In this document: piece by piece, positions 1 through 11,179 of the stretch
How the letters are laid out: the number at the start of each line of letters is the position of its first letter
Position numbering within the stretch: the first letter of the stretch is position 1
NCBI GenBank assembly: GCA_025765615.1
Contig: JAIVFJ010000083.1
Span: 202,638 to 266,637, forward strand
Direction of reading: 5' to 3'
DNA: 64,000 nucleotides
Origin: Zopfochytrium polystomum
Lineage: Eukaryota > Chytridiomycota > Chytridiomycetes > Chytridiales > Chytridiaceae
Program-made: the position numbers and the translations under genes
Notes under the pieces: model-generated
The model's database searches: none
Told to the model about the DNA's origin: nothing
Seen by the model: the letters and a program-made list of their open reading frames with translations, nothing else

Positions 1-529
1 GGACGCCGCGGCCGCTGGCCCGTCTTGCCTATCCGCGAGCGAAGGTGCTTCATCTGAATCGCAGGGGGGAAGAGGTAGAAAGTGGGAAAACGCAACCCAA
101 GGCGAAGGAGGGAAGAAAAACCAAGCTCGTGGGGTAAGTAATTTTGTGCAAATCAACGCCCCCCGTCCTCCCCATTCGCCTCGCATCCTCACAAAACGGG
201 GAAAAGAAAAAAAATACCTTGAGCATCAGCTTGAGGATCGCGGTCTTCGTCTTTTGTCGCGGCAGGATGTACCCGGGCAGCTTCTTCTTGGTCGGCTGCA
301 GCGTGGGGGCGGCCGCCGAGAAGGACCGGGCGAAGGAGGAGAAGAGGGGGAAAGCGGAGGACGACGAGGAGGAGGAGGGGGAGGGGAAGAAGGACTGCAG
401 GAGCGCGGATCGCGGCTGCGGCTGCGTCGGGTGCGATGGCCTGAGGAGGAGGACGCTCGCTGCGGCGGGCGGTGGGGTGCGCAGGAGGGAGGAGGGTCGA
501 GCGATCGCCACCATCATCAGCCGTGACAT
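1..529 (-). CDS. Probable mitochondria-targeted protein, partial (5' end of gene)
   Basis: The reading frame opens with an ATG at 527-529 and runs leftward off the window. The first ~75 residues are rich in Arg, Ser, Ala and Leu with almost no acidic residues and end in an RSFSAAAP-type stretch, as in mitochondrial presequences. A basic segment follows (KKKLPGYILPRQ). Exon 1 ends at 218 with CTCAAG before GTATTT. A pyrimidine-rich acceptor ending CAG lies at 54-55, and exon 2 (53 to 1) continues in frame with a basic sequence (MKHLRSRIGKTG). The length and basic character suggest a mitochondrial ribosomal or ribosome-associated protein, but no family is recognised. The intron is inferred from splice sites only. 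Confidence 0.5.
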
Positions 530-976
530 GGTTACTTGACGACGGAGAAAAAACGTTGAAGTCTCCTGCTGCTATTCTCCTCGCGACTCACTACGAACGC
601 TGTTGTTGTTGCTGCTGCACTCTCCCCACACCGTCACCGCCGCACTTCGGCCCCGTACCCTCTCTGGACGACGAACCCTCGTATGCGTTCTGTATTGCGC
701 ACAGTTATCTCTCTCTCTCTCTCTCTCTTCATCAAAAAGTCAAAAGGACCCATCAAAGCAAACGCACTTCAGAGCGCTCCCCCCACTCTCCCGCCATTTT
801 TAGCCAAGGAAAAGTATGCTGGGGGGTATCATCAATGTACAGTAGTAGAAAACTTGCAAAAAACTAAAACCAAGACTGAAAGAACGAATCGTTCAAGGAC
901 CAGGCTGGTGGGGACCGGGTGGGAGGGGGTTGTTCGAGAGCGTTCAAAGACGCCAACGCCAACGACCATGCGGGGA
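530..976. other. Intergenic stretch, no supported gene
   Basis: Contains a short CT run near 705-728 and pyrimidine-rich DNA. The frames open here are low complexity or overlap simple repeats. It probably holds the upstream region of the leftward gene ending at 529 and the 3' flank of the leftward gene that stops at 977. Confidence 0.5.
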
Positions 977-1069
977 TCAATCGCAGAAGCTGCCGTAGCC
1001 CGGGATCACCACGCATTGCCTGTCTTGTTTGTCTGCAGCGCGAAGTGTTGTGAGTTTGGATTGGTGTAT

Positions 1070-1102
<33 letters not shown>

Positions 1103-1564
1103 CAAAGAAGCGTGAGTTGGATTTAGGTTAGCGAAAGAAAGATGTGTGAGTGGTAGTGAGAGTAGGAGTGGGAGTGCGGAGTGGCAGTAAGAGTGATAGT
1201 GGGAGTGGGTGTGGCGGCACTTTGAAGAGCCCCAAAATCTTGATAAAATGCAAGCTCAACCTTCACTCACATCCCCCCGCCCAACTCTCGCACACATCCC
1301 CCCGCCCAACTCTCGCACACAGTTCTCCTCGCACATCAGTGCTTCTACCCCCACCCCCCCGCCCCCCAACCCGCTGGCTGTCCCAGACTTACTTTCGTTA
1401 GGTTCGGCGGGTTTGCTTGTGGTCGTTGTCTTTCCACCGTTTGACGCTCCAGCCGTTGTCGCACCAGCCGTTGTCGCTCCACCGGGAAGCGGCAAGGCGC
1501 TCACTGCTGTGGAGAGCGCAGCGGCGAGGGCGAGTGCCACGAAGGCGACGATTGAGACGCGCAT
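977..1564 (-). CDS. Small secreted protein, two exons, 75 residues
   Basis: The start ATG at 1562-1564 opens a classic signal peptide: M-R, then about 20 hydrophobic residues ending in VSALPLPGG, with probable cleavage near ALS-TAV-SA. A Thr/Gly/Ala/Ser-rich low-complexity linker follows. Exon 1 ends at 1393 at a perfect GTAAGT donor. A CTGCAG acceptor next to 1032 gives exon 2 (1032-977), which adds a short tail with two cysteines (CVVIPGYGSFCD) and a TGA stop. The spliced length is exactly 228 nt. A longer in-frame upstream ATG exists (1708) but would bury the signal peptide. A secreted peptide or effector-like protein is the most that can be said; no family is recognised and the intron is predicted. 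Confidence 0.45.
1074..1102. repeat. (GT)n microsatellite
   Basis: Uninterrupted GT dinucleotide run just beyond the acceptor side of exon 2 of the leftward small secreted-protein gene, so inside its predicted intron. Confidence 0.9.
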
Positions 1565-2574
1565 ACGGTGTGTTGCGTGTGCGAAGCTGAGGAGAGTTTG
1601 GCGATTCACTGCGCGAGGAAGGAACGCAGCCACGATGTCTTTATTTATTGTTACGAGAGTTTGGAAAAGCGCTGGTAGGGGGTTCTCTCTTCCAGCGGTA
1701 TTTATCACGCACTCCCAACAACCCGCTCTTTTTATTTAATTTTTTTTTGCTGCGCTTCTCTTCCTCTTTTTTTTGTGGCGTGCTTCTATTTTTAGTGACT
1801 CTCCCGCTAATGTGTGCCGAAAAAAAAAAAAATAACAGAAAGCAACGAATACATGCCTGTAGGGCCGTGTGTATGCTTTTAGGGAGAAACATGCACCTTC
1901 CTTTGCTAGAATCCGCCTACCCTCCTTCTAGTTCTTTTGTTCACCATTCGCTTCTCCTTCTTCATATGCTTCGTCGTCCTTTCTCCAGAATTTCCCGGCC
2001 GAACTTAACTCTCACTCGCACACTCACTTGCTCGCTCACGCACTCACTCGCTCGCTCACGCGCTCACGCACTCACGCGCACTCTCTCCGATTCAGCAGTG
2101 ACGCAATACCATTTTCCGCTGTAAACACACGCACAACAAATCCGATCGATAGCGCGCACTTGCTCGCGCGCACTTGATCCACCGTCTGTCTCTGTCCCTG
2201 TCCCGTCTCTGTCTCTGCCTCTGCACCCCCCACCGCAGGTTCAGGTGCAGGTTCAAATTGCCCAAGGCAAAGGCCTGTCTGCGTCCCTTTCGTTCCTTCG
2301 TTGAGTTGGTTCGCAATTGGCTCGCTCGCGCACTTGCACACGAATGGTTTGTGAATTCTAAAGAAAAATGTTGAAAAACGAAAAAAGAACGAAACGCAGG
2401 AGAGGGAGGGAGAGAGAGAGAGCGAGAGAGGGAGGGAGAGAGAGAGGTTTTGGAAGGATAGCGGTGTATAAATAGTGGCCAGTGAGGGAGGGAGTGCGGG
2501 ACAGCAGCAGCAGAAGAAGAATAGTGTTCAAAAGGGCGAAGAAACAAGAAGAAACAACATAATTCGGTCTATCC
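1565..2574. other. Intergenic region between divergent genes
   Basis: No coding region is supported. It holds a CTCACG/CTCACTCG-type imperfect tandem near 2010-2085 and a purine-rich GGGAGAGAGA block near 2400-2450. A TATAAATA box near 2467 (GTATAAATAGTGG) lies about 108 bp upstream of the ATG at 2575 and is a plausible core promoter for the rightward gene. Confidence 0.4.
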
Positions 2575-2822
2575 ATGCGCATCAGGAGAACAAAGAATGA
2601 TAGAATGGACAGCAAAGAGCTAAAGGACCCTGCAAAGACACACCTCCGCAACGCAATCAAGTACTTCATCAGTTGGGTGTGCGTCGGCCGGGTAAGTTCG
2701 CATTTTAACGATGTATTGGGTGTGTTTGGTGGATACGGGGAGCAAGGGGGGCGCATTCTCTCTCTGTCTCTCGCTCTCTGTCTCTGTCTGTCTCTCTGTC
2801 TCTCTCTCTCTCTCTGTCTCTT

Positions 2823-2872
<50 letters not shown>

Positions 2873-4798
2873 TCCCGCGTTTTCGTTCTTTTTTTCGTTT
2901 TTCTTTTCCCCCCTCCTCTGTCTGTCTGTCTGTCTGGCCACTCTCTCTCCGTGCAACACAACTTACTTAACTTACTTGCCCTCCCTCTCTCCCCCGCCCC
3001 CACGCACAGTCGCGACTCAACAGGGATTGCGCTTGCACGGAAGAGTCAACTCGATCAAGCGCCAAGCGCTGTGCGGAAGCGCACGACTCACGTTGGGCCG
3101 GACAACCTTTGAGTAAGAGTGTGCGAGAAGAGGCGCACCGAGCGAAAATTGACCGACACAATTCAACGCCCGCCACGGCCACGGCTCGCCCCCTCAACCC
3201 CACCCCTTGCCCCCCCCCGCCCTCCTCAACAATCCACAGACTTGATACGCTTCGTTCAAAATCGCGCAAAGGGATCCCCCCACCAAGGACATCGTCGCAT
3301 GCGCCATCGAAGGCTGCGACGACGTCTTGTTCGACTGCACCCACGGCGACGGCTGGGTCATCACCTCGTGCAACTTTTGCGAGCGCGCCGGCACACCGTC
3401 GCACGACATTTCGACGCAAAAGGCAAAGACGGGCTTGCTGGCGAAAGATTTTCTCAAGTTTCATAAAGCAGAGTTGATTGCGTAAGCGAACGCGCGCGGT
3501 GGTGGTGGTGGTCGATGACGATGATTCAGTGGATGGTGATGATGCAGAAGAGTGCCTTTCACTAAATATTCTCCCACGCCATTGTAAAATTTAGGGTCTT
3601 GAAGGACCATTGCCCCGACGGTCTGATCGAACTTGCCTACGGAAACGGGGAAATTCAGAAACGTGACAGGATGGCAATGCGCAAAGCGGTGAGCAAAAAC
3701 TACCCTGCTTCCCGAATGCTCCGCATCGTGTCGCCTTGATTCTCATGAAACATTGACGTCTCAGGCTGAAGACATATTCTCTCTCCTGTCTCCGGTATGC
3801 TTTCCCTCTTCCAATGATGGCCGACCTCGGACAATGTCTAATGGTCTGCATTCCCCCATTCCAGGATACCAACGCCCGTGGAATCCTCCAGATCGCCGAG
3901 CGGCTATTGCAAAACCCCCCACCGCCCGCCGCGCAGCATTCGGCGACCGAGACCGATGGCGACGGCGTCGCAACCACCACCACCACGAACAACGGCGCGG
4001 CATCCAGGAAGCGCCCGGCCACGAGCGACCCCAGCGACGCCAGCAAGCGGCCGCGCACCCGCAAAAAGATCGCCGTCCTCCCGCCCTCGCCGGCCTCCAC
4101 CGTCGCATACTCCCCCTCCCCCCCCTCCCTGCGCCTCCTACACCCCCACGCCGCCACCTCCACCGCCGCTTATACCCTCCTGCTCCTTCTACTGCGGTGG
4201 CGGGGGAGGCTACTGCTACTGCCCCAGCGGCGGCGGCGGCGGCGGCAGCGGATGGGCCGTCGCGGCCACCGCACCCGTCCAGGATGGCGTGCTGCGCGTC
4301 CAGCTCCAAGACCCCACCGGCACTCCCTTCGTTGGCTTCGTCTTTGCGCTCCCCACCCCTACCACAGCCGCCGGGGCCGCCGCGGCACCGCCGCCGCCGC
4401 CGCCGCGGGTCGACGACGACCACGGCGTCGACGCCCCTGCGCTCTTGGCTTTGGACGGCCTGTTGTACGACGTTTGCAACGGCATCGACTTTTCGCCGGT
4501 CACCGGTCACTGTGAATACTTGCTTGATGCTGCTGCTGCTGCTGTTGCTGCTGCCGCCACCACCGCCGGTGCTAATTATAATGCCTATGCTGCTGCTGCC
4601 GATGACATTGGCGGCGGCGATGGCCTGCTAGGCGACCGCAAGGACTTCCACGGTTTCATGCCGGTCGCCTCTGCGGAGGATCAACTCCTGGACTTGTTTG
4701 GTACGGGCGCGGGCGCAGGCCAGGACGGCAACGCGGACTGGATGGAGATGGCGGCGTATGTGAACACCAATGGTTGGAATTGCGGCTCCGCAGCGTAG
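2575..4798 (+). CDS. Unrecognised Cys-containing, Pro/Ala/Gly-rich protein, five predicted exons, frame broken at two C-runs
   Basis: Exon 1 (2575-2691) ends at a GTAAGT donor. Exon 2 (3010-3112) follows a CACAG acceptor and ends at GTAAGA. Exon 3 (3240-3481), exon 4 (3595-3688) and exon 5 (3865-4798) have fitting phases. Exons 3-4 encode a compact Cys-rich part (CAIEGCDDVLFDC, then CNFC) that may bind metal. Exon 5 begins with a helix-like segment, then a KRPATS...KRPRTRKK stretch that looks like a bipartite nuclear signal, then Pro/Gly/Ala low complexity and a more ordered acidic C-terminus. The frame holds only if one base is dropped from the C-run near 3276-3281 and one from the C-run near 4112-4124. 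Both are single-base excesses in C homopolymers, so assembly error is as likely as a real pseudogene. A nuclear regulator is a guess. Confidence 0.45.
2757..2872. repeat. (CT)n-rich microsatellite in intron 1
   Basis: Long CT run interrupted by GT. It lies in the predicted first intron of the gene starting at 2575 and generates several spurious Leu/Ser-rich frames. Confidence 0.9.
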
Positions 4799-4979
4799 GG
4801 GCGCCGTCTTGCACCCTTTCTAGGGAGCGGGGGCGAGCGTCCTCCCCCTTGTCCGGCTGCTTGGCGGAAAATTCACAGGAAAAGTGCTGGCCCCCCCTTC
4901 TTGTGGTAGTGTCGGTACTGCCTTAGTCACTGTTTCATCAACTGAACTGGTATTACTCCATTTTCCTTGCACACGGCCC

Positions 4980-4984
4980 GCAAG

Positions 4985-5016
<32 letters not shown>

Positions 5017-5173
5017 GGAGCCCACCTCACTCCCCCTTTCCCGTTTTTTCATGCGTTACTCATGTATTTTTGTGACTTTTTGTGTTTTTTTTTGACGCCA
5101 AACTGAACTTTTTTGTTCCTGCCTGTTTCAAAATAAGAACTGTGCACTTATGCTTTTTTTTTTTTTTTTTTTT
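4980..5173. repeat. Long A and T homopolymers downstream of the gene ending at 4798
   Basis: An A-run of about 30 lies at 4985-5014 and a T-run of about 20 at 5154-5173. They flank the 3' end of the upstream gene and could be a retroposed poly(A) tail or simple slippage; nothing else distinguishes the two. Confidence 0.6.
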
Positions 5174-5209
5174 GTATCCGAAACACGGAAATAAAACCGT
5201 TGTCGTGTT

Positions 5210-5343
5210 ACAGTGAATTTCATACTCCTTGAGATTTTGGGGCCGAAAAAAAAAGGTTTTGGGGGACCAAAAAAAAGTTTTCGATTATCCACCAAACTTT
5301 TTTTTTGCTGCCTCAAAATCTCAAGGTATATGAAATTGACAGT
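5210..5343. mobile_element. MITE-like palindromic element, copy A
   Basis: The ends are inverted copies of each other: ACAGTGAATTTCATAC at the left and GTATATGAAATTGACAGT at the right. Each continues into CTTGAGATTTTG(A/G)GGC and then A/T homopolymers. A second member in the opposite orientation lies at 19431-19599. There is no coding capacity. The size and structure fit a non-autonomous DNA transposon; the superfamily is unknown. Confidence 0.65.
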
Positions 5344-5849
5344 AAAATGGTCCGCCAAAAAGACTTCTGGACATTGAATGACGCCGCCAGAGTTCATCCT
5401 TCTCTCGCCCGGAAAAAAAGGAGAGGGATGGCCGGTGTGTTTGTAAAAAGACACATCGGATCACAATATTGTGCCAAATTTCTTCGTTTGCTTGTCCAAT
5501 CGCACCAGCAAAGGTTTCTTCCAGAAATTTAGGGTGCTCACTGGATAATAGTCCAAAAAGGTGTTCCAAAGTGGGGAAGTGCCACGCTCTCAGCAGAAGA
5601 AGATTGAGGGATTCAAATGATCTCGATCCATTGGCTCAATTTTTGAGAGTTTGCATTGGAAAAATGTTCGTCCAGATCATGATCTCCAATTTTCTGAATT
5701 CCACCAAACTTTCTGCACTTTGACCAGGTATACGAAAGGAGAGTTTGTTGGTCCAAACCCTTGCCCCAAAAAAAAAGTCATGGAATCCATCCCACTTGAA
5801 AAAAAATCGCCACTCAGATCGCAAATTGCTGCCAACGTGAAGGTGAGAA
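5344..5849. other. No supported gene
   Basis: Moderately AT-rich DNA with short frames on both strands, none with recognisable composition or motifs. It may be decayed transposon sequence between the MITE and the dispersed repeat. Confidence 0.4.
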
Positions 5850-6230
5850 TGTACTTTGAGGTCTCAGTGATAAAGTCTAGGGATTTTATTCGCAAAAACA
5901 AGTGTACCTGTCATAAAACTGCAAGTATCTAGGCCCTTATATTCCCAGTTTTTCAGTTTCCAAGGCGCTATCAAAGTGCATTTGCAGCTAGCCTGTCTTT
6001 ATTATTGGGACCACTTGTACTAACAGTTTCCGTTGCACCAGGGTTTTCCCAACATATTTTTTCTTTTTCAGTGACTAACCGAGACTTACTGACTGCGTAG
6101 GGATGGGGTGCCTGACAGGCTGTACCCCACGCCCAGCTAATTTATTACTATTTTTGGCACTTGTACATTCATGCATTGGGTTGGGGGACTTGGAGCATTT
6201 GTGGTGGATGCTCCAAGTCAGGTGCGTTTG
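5850..6230 (+). repeat. Old dispersed repeat, left part (interrupted by chromovirus copy 1)
   Basis: This stretch is clearly related to 56050-56320 plus 56638-56760 and to the reverse complement of the left arm around 25100-25196 and 26738-27010. It shares the GTCTAGGGATTTTATTC block and the GGGATGGGGTGCCTGACAGG block. The repeat resumes after the retrotransposon at 11533. Here the sequence GGTGC-CTGACAGG is uninterrupted, so this copy preserves the empty site of the LTR insertions found in both arms. No protein is recognisable. Confidence 0.7.
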
Positions 6231-6583
6231 TGTCAGGAACAGGGCAGGACAGGACAAGGCAGACAAGGAACTGAGAGGAGTGATGATTGTATTGGAAACA
6301 ATAATTCACTTGAGGGATGGGACAGGTCCCCCATCCCCCTTTTATACCTTTTGAGAGTGTTCCTTGTCAAGACTCCAAGAAAGTTCCAGAAAGAGCAATT
6401 AGTAATACAATGATACCAATGATACCAATGACAACAAGACAAGTCAGGAAAGCAAAGAAGGTTCCAGAAGGTTCCACAAGGTTCCATGAAGGAATGTTCT
6501 AGAAGGTTCCAGAAGGTTCCAGAAGGTTCCATGAAGGAATGTTCTAGAAGGTTCCAGAGGTTTCCAGAGGGTGATTCATAACA
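6231..6583 (-). repeat. 3' LTR of chromovirus copy 1
   Basis: 353 bp, delimited by the GTTTG target duplication on its outer side and the purine tract on its inner side. It contains the heat-shock-element-like GAA/TTC array and a TATAAAA box, as in the 5' LTR. Confidence 0.95.
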
Positions 6584-7969
6584 TCATCTCCCCCTTTTAG
6601 GCCTCTTCTGCAACTTGGTGGGGTACCTGGTCTTGAACTCGAGCAGAAGGTCTTGGCAGTGAGTGAGGTTTGACTCAGGCTCCCAGGTGTTGTCAGCATC
6701 TGAGTAACCTTTCCACTTAACAAGGAACTTGAGTGTCCTTCCAAACCACTTGGCATCCAAGATTTGTTCAACCTCAAATTCCTCTTCACCTTCTACCTCA
6801 ACTGGAGGAGGAGGAGGAACAACTCTGCCTGGAATGAAATTGGCCACAAACTTCTCTAAAAGGCTGACATGGAAAACTGGGTGGATCTTCATGGATGCAG
6901 GGAGATCCAGCTTGAAGGTGACTGGATTGATTTGCTCCAAGATCTTGAAAGGACCCAACTTGAGGTTGTCTAGCTTGGGACTTGGTCTTTTGGTCTGCAA
7001 GTTCTTCCTCAGAAGCCAAACTTGCTGACCCACAGCAAGGTCATGGTCCATTCTGTGAGTGTTGGCAAATCTTGAGGCATCTTCTTGGGCTTGCTTCAGG
7101 GTGGAGTCCAGGAAGGAGTTGATGATCTTGAGCTTATGTAAGTGTGAAGCAGCAGCAGGAGCTTGGACATTGGATAGGGTCTCTTGTCCCAGAAGATCTC
7201 CTCTTGGATTGAAGCCATAGGTTGCAAAGAAAGGAGATAGCTGGGTGCTTGAGTGGAGAGAATTGTTGAGAGCAAATTCTGCCAGTGGAAGGAGGGTGGG
7301 CCAATCATCCTGTTGATAGCTGACATAGCACCTCAAATACTGCTCCAGAGTCTGGTTTGTTCTTTCTGTTTGTCCATCAGTCTGAGGGTGATAAGCAGTT
7401 GACAGTTGAGACTTGATTCCAAGGGCTGCTGTGAGTGCTTTCCAAAATTGAGATCTGAACTGTGGTCCTCTGTCACTGACGATTGACTGAGGCAGCCCAT
7501 GGAGCCTGAATATGTGCTGCAAAAACAGGTCTGCTGTTCCTTGTGCATCTATATTCTCAGTGCAGGGGATGAAATGGGCCAACTTTGTCCTTCTGCAGAT
7601 GACAACAAGGATAGAGTCAAATCCATGGGATGGGGGCAGTTTCACAATGAAGTCCATGGATATTGATGACCAAGGGCTGATGGCAATTGGGAGGAGTTCC
7701 AGAAGTCCATAGGGCTTGTGTCTGCTGGATTTGTTTCTTTGACAGGTTTCACAGCTGCTGACATAGTTCTTGATGTACTTCCTCATGCCTGGCCAGTAGA
7801 AGTCTCTGGAAACAAGCTCATATGTCTTGTGCTCTCCTGGGTGTCCAGCTGTTGCTGCATCATGCCTTGTCTTGAGTATCTCAAGTTTTTCCTCCTCTTG
7901 GCTGATTTGAATCTTGTGGGGCTTGGGGTCCTTGGAAATAGCATGGGCCCACACACTGTCAGGAAGCAA
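6584..7969 (-). pseudogene. Integrase-chromodomain part of pol, copy 1
   Basis: 461 codons. The N-terminal zinc motif H-x-H...C-x-x-C is visible (HPGEHKTYEL, then SCETCQRNK). The catalytic triad follows: D in MDFIVKLPPS, D in VSDRGPQF, and E in QTDGQTERTNQTLE. A C-terminal chromodomain closes the protein (FLVKWKGYSDADNTWEPESN), which would target integration to modified chromatin. It is in a different frame from the RT/RNase H region, the change lying near a GGGGG run just after the RNase H motif. It is listed as a broken part of pol for that reason, although the same junction exists in every full copy. Confidence 0.85.
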
Positions 7970-10038
7970 TGAAAGGTGTGTCTTGGATGGTGGGGTGAAC
8001 CATCTCCCCCTTCAGGTGCAAGGTCTGTTCTTCTTGACAGGGCATCAGCCACAGTGTTAAGGTGGCCAGGAGAATAGCACAGCTTAAAGTCATACTCAGA
8101 GAGCAGTTCAGCCCACCTGGCATGCCTCTGCTTGAGCAACCTCCTTGCCCTGAAGAAGGTGAGGTTCTTGTGATCAGAATAGACAGAGATGCCTTTAGAA
8201 CCAGCCAAGTAGTGTCTCCAGAATTTGAATGCTTCCACAATTGCAAGCAACTCCTTGTCATGGACTGTGTAGTTACACTCAGCACTGTTCAGCTTCCTGG
8301 AGTAATATGCCACTGGATGCAGAGGAGCAGAGGGGTCCTGAGAGCTTGGCTGGGACAGAACAGCGCCAAGGGCATAGTCTGAGGCATCAGTTTCCAAGGT
8401 GAAGGGAAGCAAGGGATCCACATGCTTAAGGAGTGGTGCACTTGTGGTTGCTGTCTTAAGAGCTAGCCAGGCTTGCTCTGCTGCTGGGGTCCATTCAAAC
8501 TTGGTGGTCTTCTTGGTGAGATCAGTGAGAGGCTTGGCTATGGCAGAATAGTTGGCAATGAAGGTTCTGTAGAAGTTGCAAAATCCAAGGAAGCTTTGAA
8601 CATCCTTGATGGAATTTGGAGCCTTCCATTCAAGAATAGTTTGGATCTTGTCTGGTGCCATGGAGATCCCTTTGTCAGACACAATGAACCCCAAAAACTC
8701 AATGGAGGTCTTGTGGAATTCACACTTCTCCAGCTTTGCATAGAGGTGATGCTGTCTGAGTCTCTCCAAGACAGTCTTGACATGTCCCATATGGCTTGCA
8801 GTGTCAGATGAAAATACCAGGATATCATCCAGGTAGACAATGACAAAAAGGTCCAGAATATCCCTGAAGATGTCATTCATCATGCCTTGGAAAATAGCTG
8901 GAGCATTGGTAAGTCCAAAGGGCATAACCAAGTACTCAAAGTGACCATATTTGCATCTGAAGGCAGTCTTCCATTGATCCTGGGGCTTAATTCTGACCAA
9001 ATTGTAGGCACCTCTGAGGTCAATCTTGGAAAATATCCTTGCATGGCTCAGTTTGTCCAGTAATTCAGAGATGAGAGGCAGTGGATAGCGGTTCTTGACT
9101 GTCATCTCATTGAGATCTCTGTAGTCCACACAGGGTCTCAGTCCCCCATCCTTCTTCTTGACAAAAAAGATGGGAGCTCCAGCTGGTGACTTGGAAGGTT
9201 GGATGAATCCCTTGTTCAGCATTTCTTCAATGTATTCTTGGAGGGCCTTGGCTTCTGGTGGAGAGAGGTGGTACAGTGGCTTGAAAGGTGGGCTGCAAGT
9301 TTCATCCTTGAGTGGGATTTCACAGTCATAAGGCCTCTGAGCTGGTAGCAGGTCTGCCTTGGTCTTGGAAAACACATCAGCATAAGGGAGATATTCTTTT
9401 GGTAGCTTGGATGCCAGCAAAAGGTCTGATGGGTCCAGGTTGTCGTGCTCCTCAGCAGTGGGGCTTGAATTCTTGACTGGGAACTGTGATTCTTGAATCT
9501 TTGACTGAGAGTTCTGTTCTTGGCAAAGACTGTGAGCTGTGGAACTTGAATCTTGAATGTGGACTGTGAACTGTGGTACTTGAATCTTTGACTGTGGGTT
9601 CTGTGAACAAGAGTCATGGCCATGACTGTGAGCTCTATGAGCTCTACTTGAATCTTGACTGTGAACTGTGAACTGTGGAACTGGAGTCTTGGCTGGCTGT
9701 GAATCTTGAATCAAGGGCTTGAGAGCATGAGACTTGGGGGCTTGACTTGAGTTTTGGGTGACTGTTCCAATTGGTGGAGGTTGGACTTGACCAGTGACCC
9801 AATCAATGGCAGGGTTCTGGGCTTGCAGCCATGGTAATCCCAGGATGACAGAGAATGTGGGTGAGCCAAGATCCAATACTTCCAGATTGACCATGGATGG
9901 TGGAAAGTCTTGGATGTGGAGGTTTAGCTTGGTTTCATGGCTGATTTCCTTGAACAGAGCATGATTGGCAAAGTGGACCTTGAGGTGTGGATTTCTTGAT
10001 GGTGGGAATGGCACAAGACTTGGCAAGGGTGGCATCAA
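7783..10038 (-). pseudogene. Protease C-part, reverse transcriptase and RNase H of pol, copy 1
   Basis: The open frame has no ATG at its start. It carries the end of the protease (GLPWLQAQNPAIDW), then RT with VDYRDLNE, the catalytic YLDD box (IVYLDDILVFSS), and RNase H with TLETDASDYALG and the terminal ADALSRR. The true protease start, ATG-D-V-K-I-Q with the active-site LIDSG, lies upstream in another frame and is cut by TGA directly after the glycine of DSG. The reading frame therefore needs a stop bypass plus two frame changes, or the element depends on proteins supplied in trans. Confidence 0.85.
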
Positions 10039-10215
10039 TGATTTTGCAGGATCATCCAGAGTCTATAAGGGCCTTGGTTGTGATGGTTGACTTGGGTGAG
10101 AGTTGAATCTTGACATCCATGGTGAGTTGGTGGGGGTTGGAATCTGAGGTGTTTGTGGTGCTGGTGGTGGTGATGAAACAGGGGCAGCTTGGAGGAGGGT
10201 CCAGGGAATTGCCCC

Positions 10216-11139
10216 TCAGTGAGCCTGGACCTGGGAGTTTGGGTGCTTCTTCCTTGGGCAGTCCTTGACAGCATGCTCCTTGGAGCCACAGTAAAAACAC
10301 AGTCCCTGCTGGGCCCTCCTTGTTTTCTCCTCTTGGCTCAGAGGACCCTTAGGAAGTGTCTCAACTGCATCCACTTGCATGGGTTCAGGAACTGTAAGAG
10401 CTTGAGGAACTGGGGTAGGTCTTGATGTAGTTCCTACTTGTCTTTGCTTCAGCCTCTTGGAGTAGAGTCTGTTGTCAATCTTGATGGCAAGGAGAATGTA
10501 CTCTTCCAAGGTCTCAGGGATGTGCAGAGACTGGGAGAGCATGTCTTGGATAGACTCATGGTGACCATCATGGTACAGCTCCATCAGAGCTGCATCATTG
10601 TATCCAGAGTCTCTGGCTAGTTGCTTGAATTGGTTGGTGTAGGCCACACAAGATTGCTTTCCTTGCTTGATATGCTTGAGCTTGGATCTTGCTGTCCAAG
10701 ATGCGTAGGGGTCACCAAAGGTAGCTTCCAGCCCCTCCCAGAGCTCTTGCAGGGTGGTGGGTGTGCTTGGGAGAGATCTGTACCATGATTGAGCTTGACC
10801 AGACAGGAGGGTGCTTGTGAAAAGAACCTTGACTTGCTCACTGGGAAATCTTGAAGGTTGGAGAAGGATGACATTCTCCACAGTGGCCATGAAGTTCCTA
10901 AGGTCTTTGGCCAGCCCAGTGAACTTGTCAGGGCTGGGAACCTTGGGCTCTCTTGCTTGGTTGGCTTGAGGCAGGGGAAGAGCTTGATGTTCTTGTTGGT
11001 GAAGTTGTTGTTGAAGCTGGTGCTGCTGGTGAAGGACTTGTTCTTGAAGTTGGTGTGTCTGTCTTGAGAGGGCTTGTAATTGGTCCATCAAGGCTTGGAA
11101 GGCAGTTGCATCAGGGAAGGTGTTGTTTGGGTCAGACAT
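10216..11139 (-). CDS. gag: Gag of chromovirus copy 1
   Basis: 307 codons starting at the first ATG after the PBS. It begins with a Gln/His-rich coiled-coil-like stretch (LHQQEHQALPLPQ), then the retrotransposon gag domain (PDKFTGLAKDLRNFM, WYRSLPSTPTTL), and ends in a CCHC zinc knuckle (CFYCGSKEHAVKDC) that binds RNA in the virus-like particle. Compared with the arm copies it has A-for-S and S-for-P changes around the knuckle. The frame is intact. Confidence 0.9.
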   Translation of the reverse strand: MSDPNNTFPDATAFQALMDQLQALSRQTHQLQEQVLHQQHQLQQQLHQQEHQALPLPQANQAREPKVPSPDKFTGLAKDLRNFMATVENVILLQPSRFPSEQVKVLFTSTLLSGQAQSWYRSLPSTPTTLQELWEGLEATFGDPYASWTARSKLKHIKQGKQSCVAYTNQFKQLARDSGYNDAALMELYHDGHHESIQDMLSQSLHIPETLEEYILLAIKIDNRLYSKRLKQRQVGTTSRPTPVPQALTVPEPMQVDAVETLPKGPLSQEEKTRRAQQGLCFYCGSKEHAVKDCPRKKHPNSQVQAH

Positions 11140-11179
11140 GATGGCAGAGAGTAGTGGGAGAGGGTGAAGTGAATTATGA

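Noticed and set aside
2575..3112. Leu/Ser-rich and Arg/Glu-rich frames around 2575-3003
   Set aside because: They are translations of the CT microsatellite in the predicted intron.
3761..4510. Antisense 249-codon frame opposite the exon at 3865-4798
   Set aside because: Low-complexity Arg/Gly/Ala reading of a GC-rich exon with no domain and no splice support.
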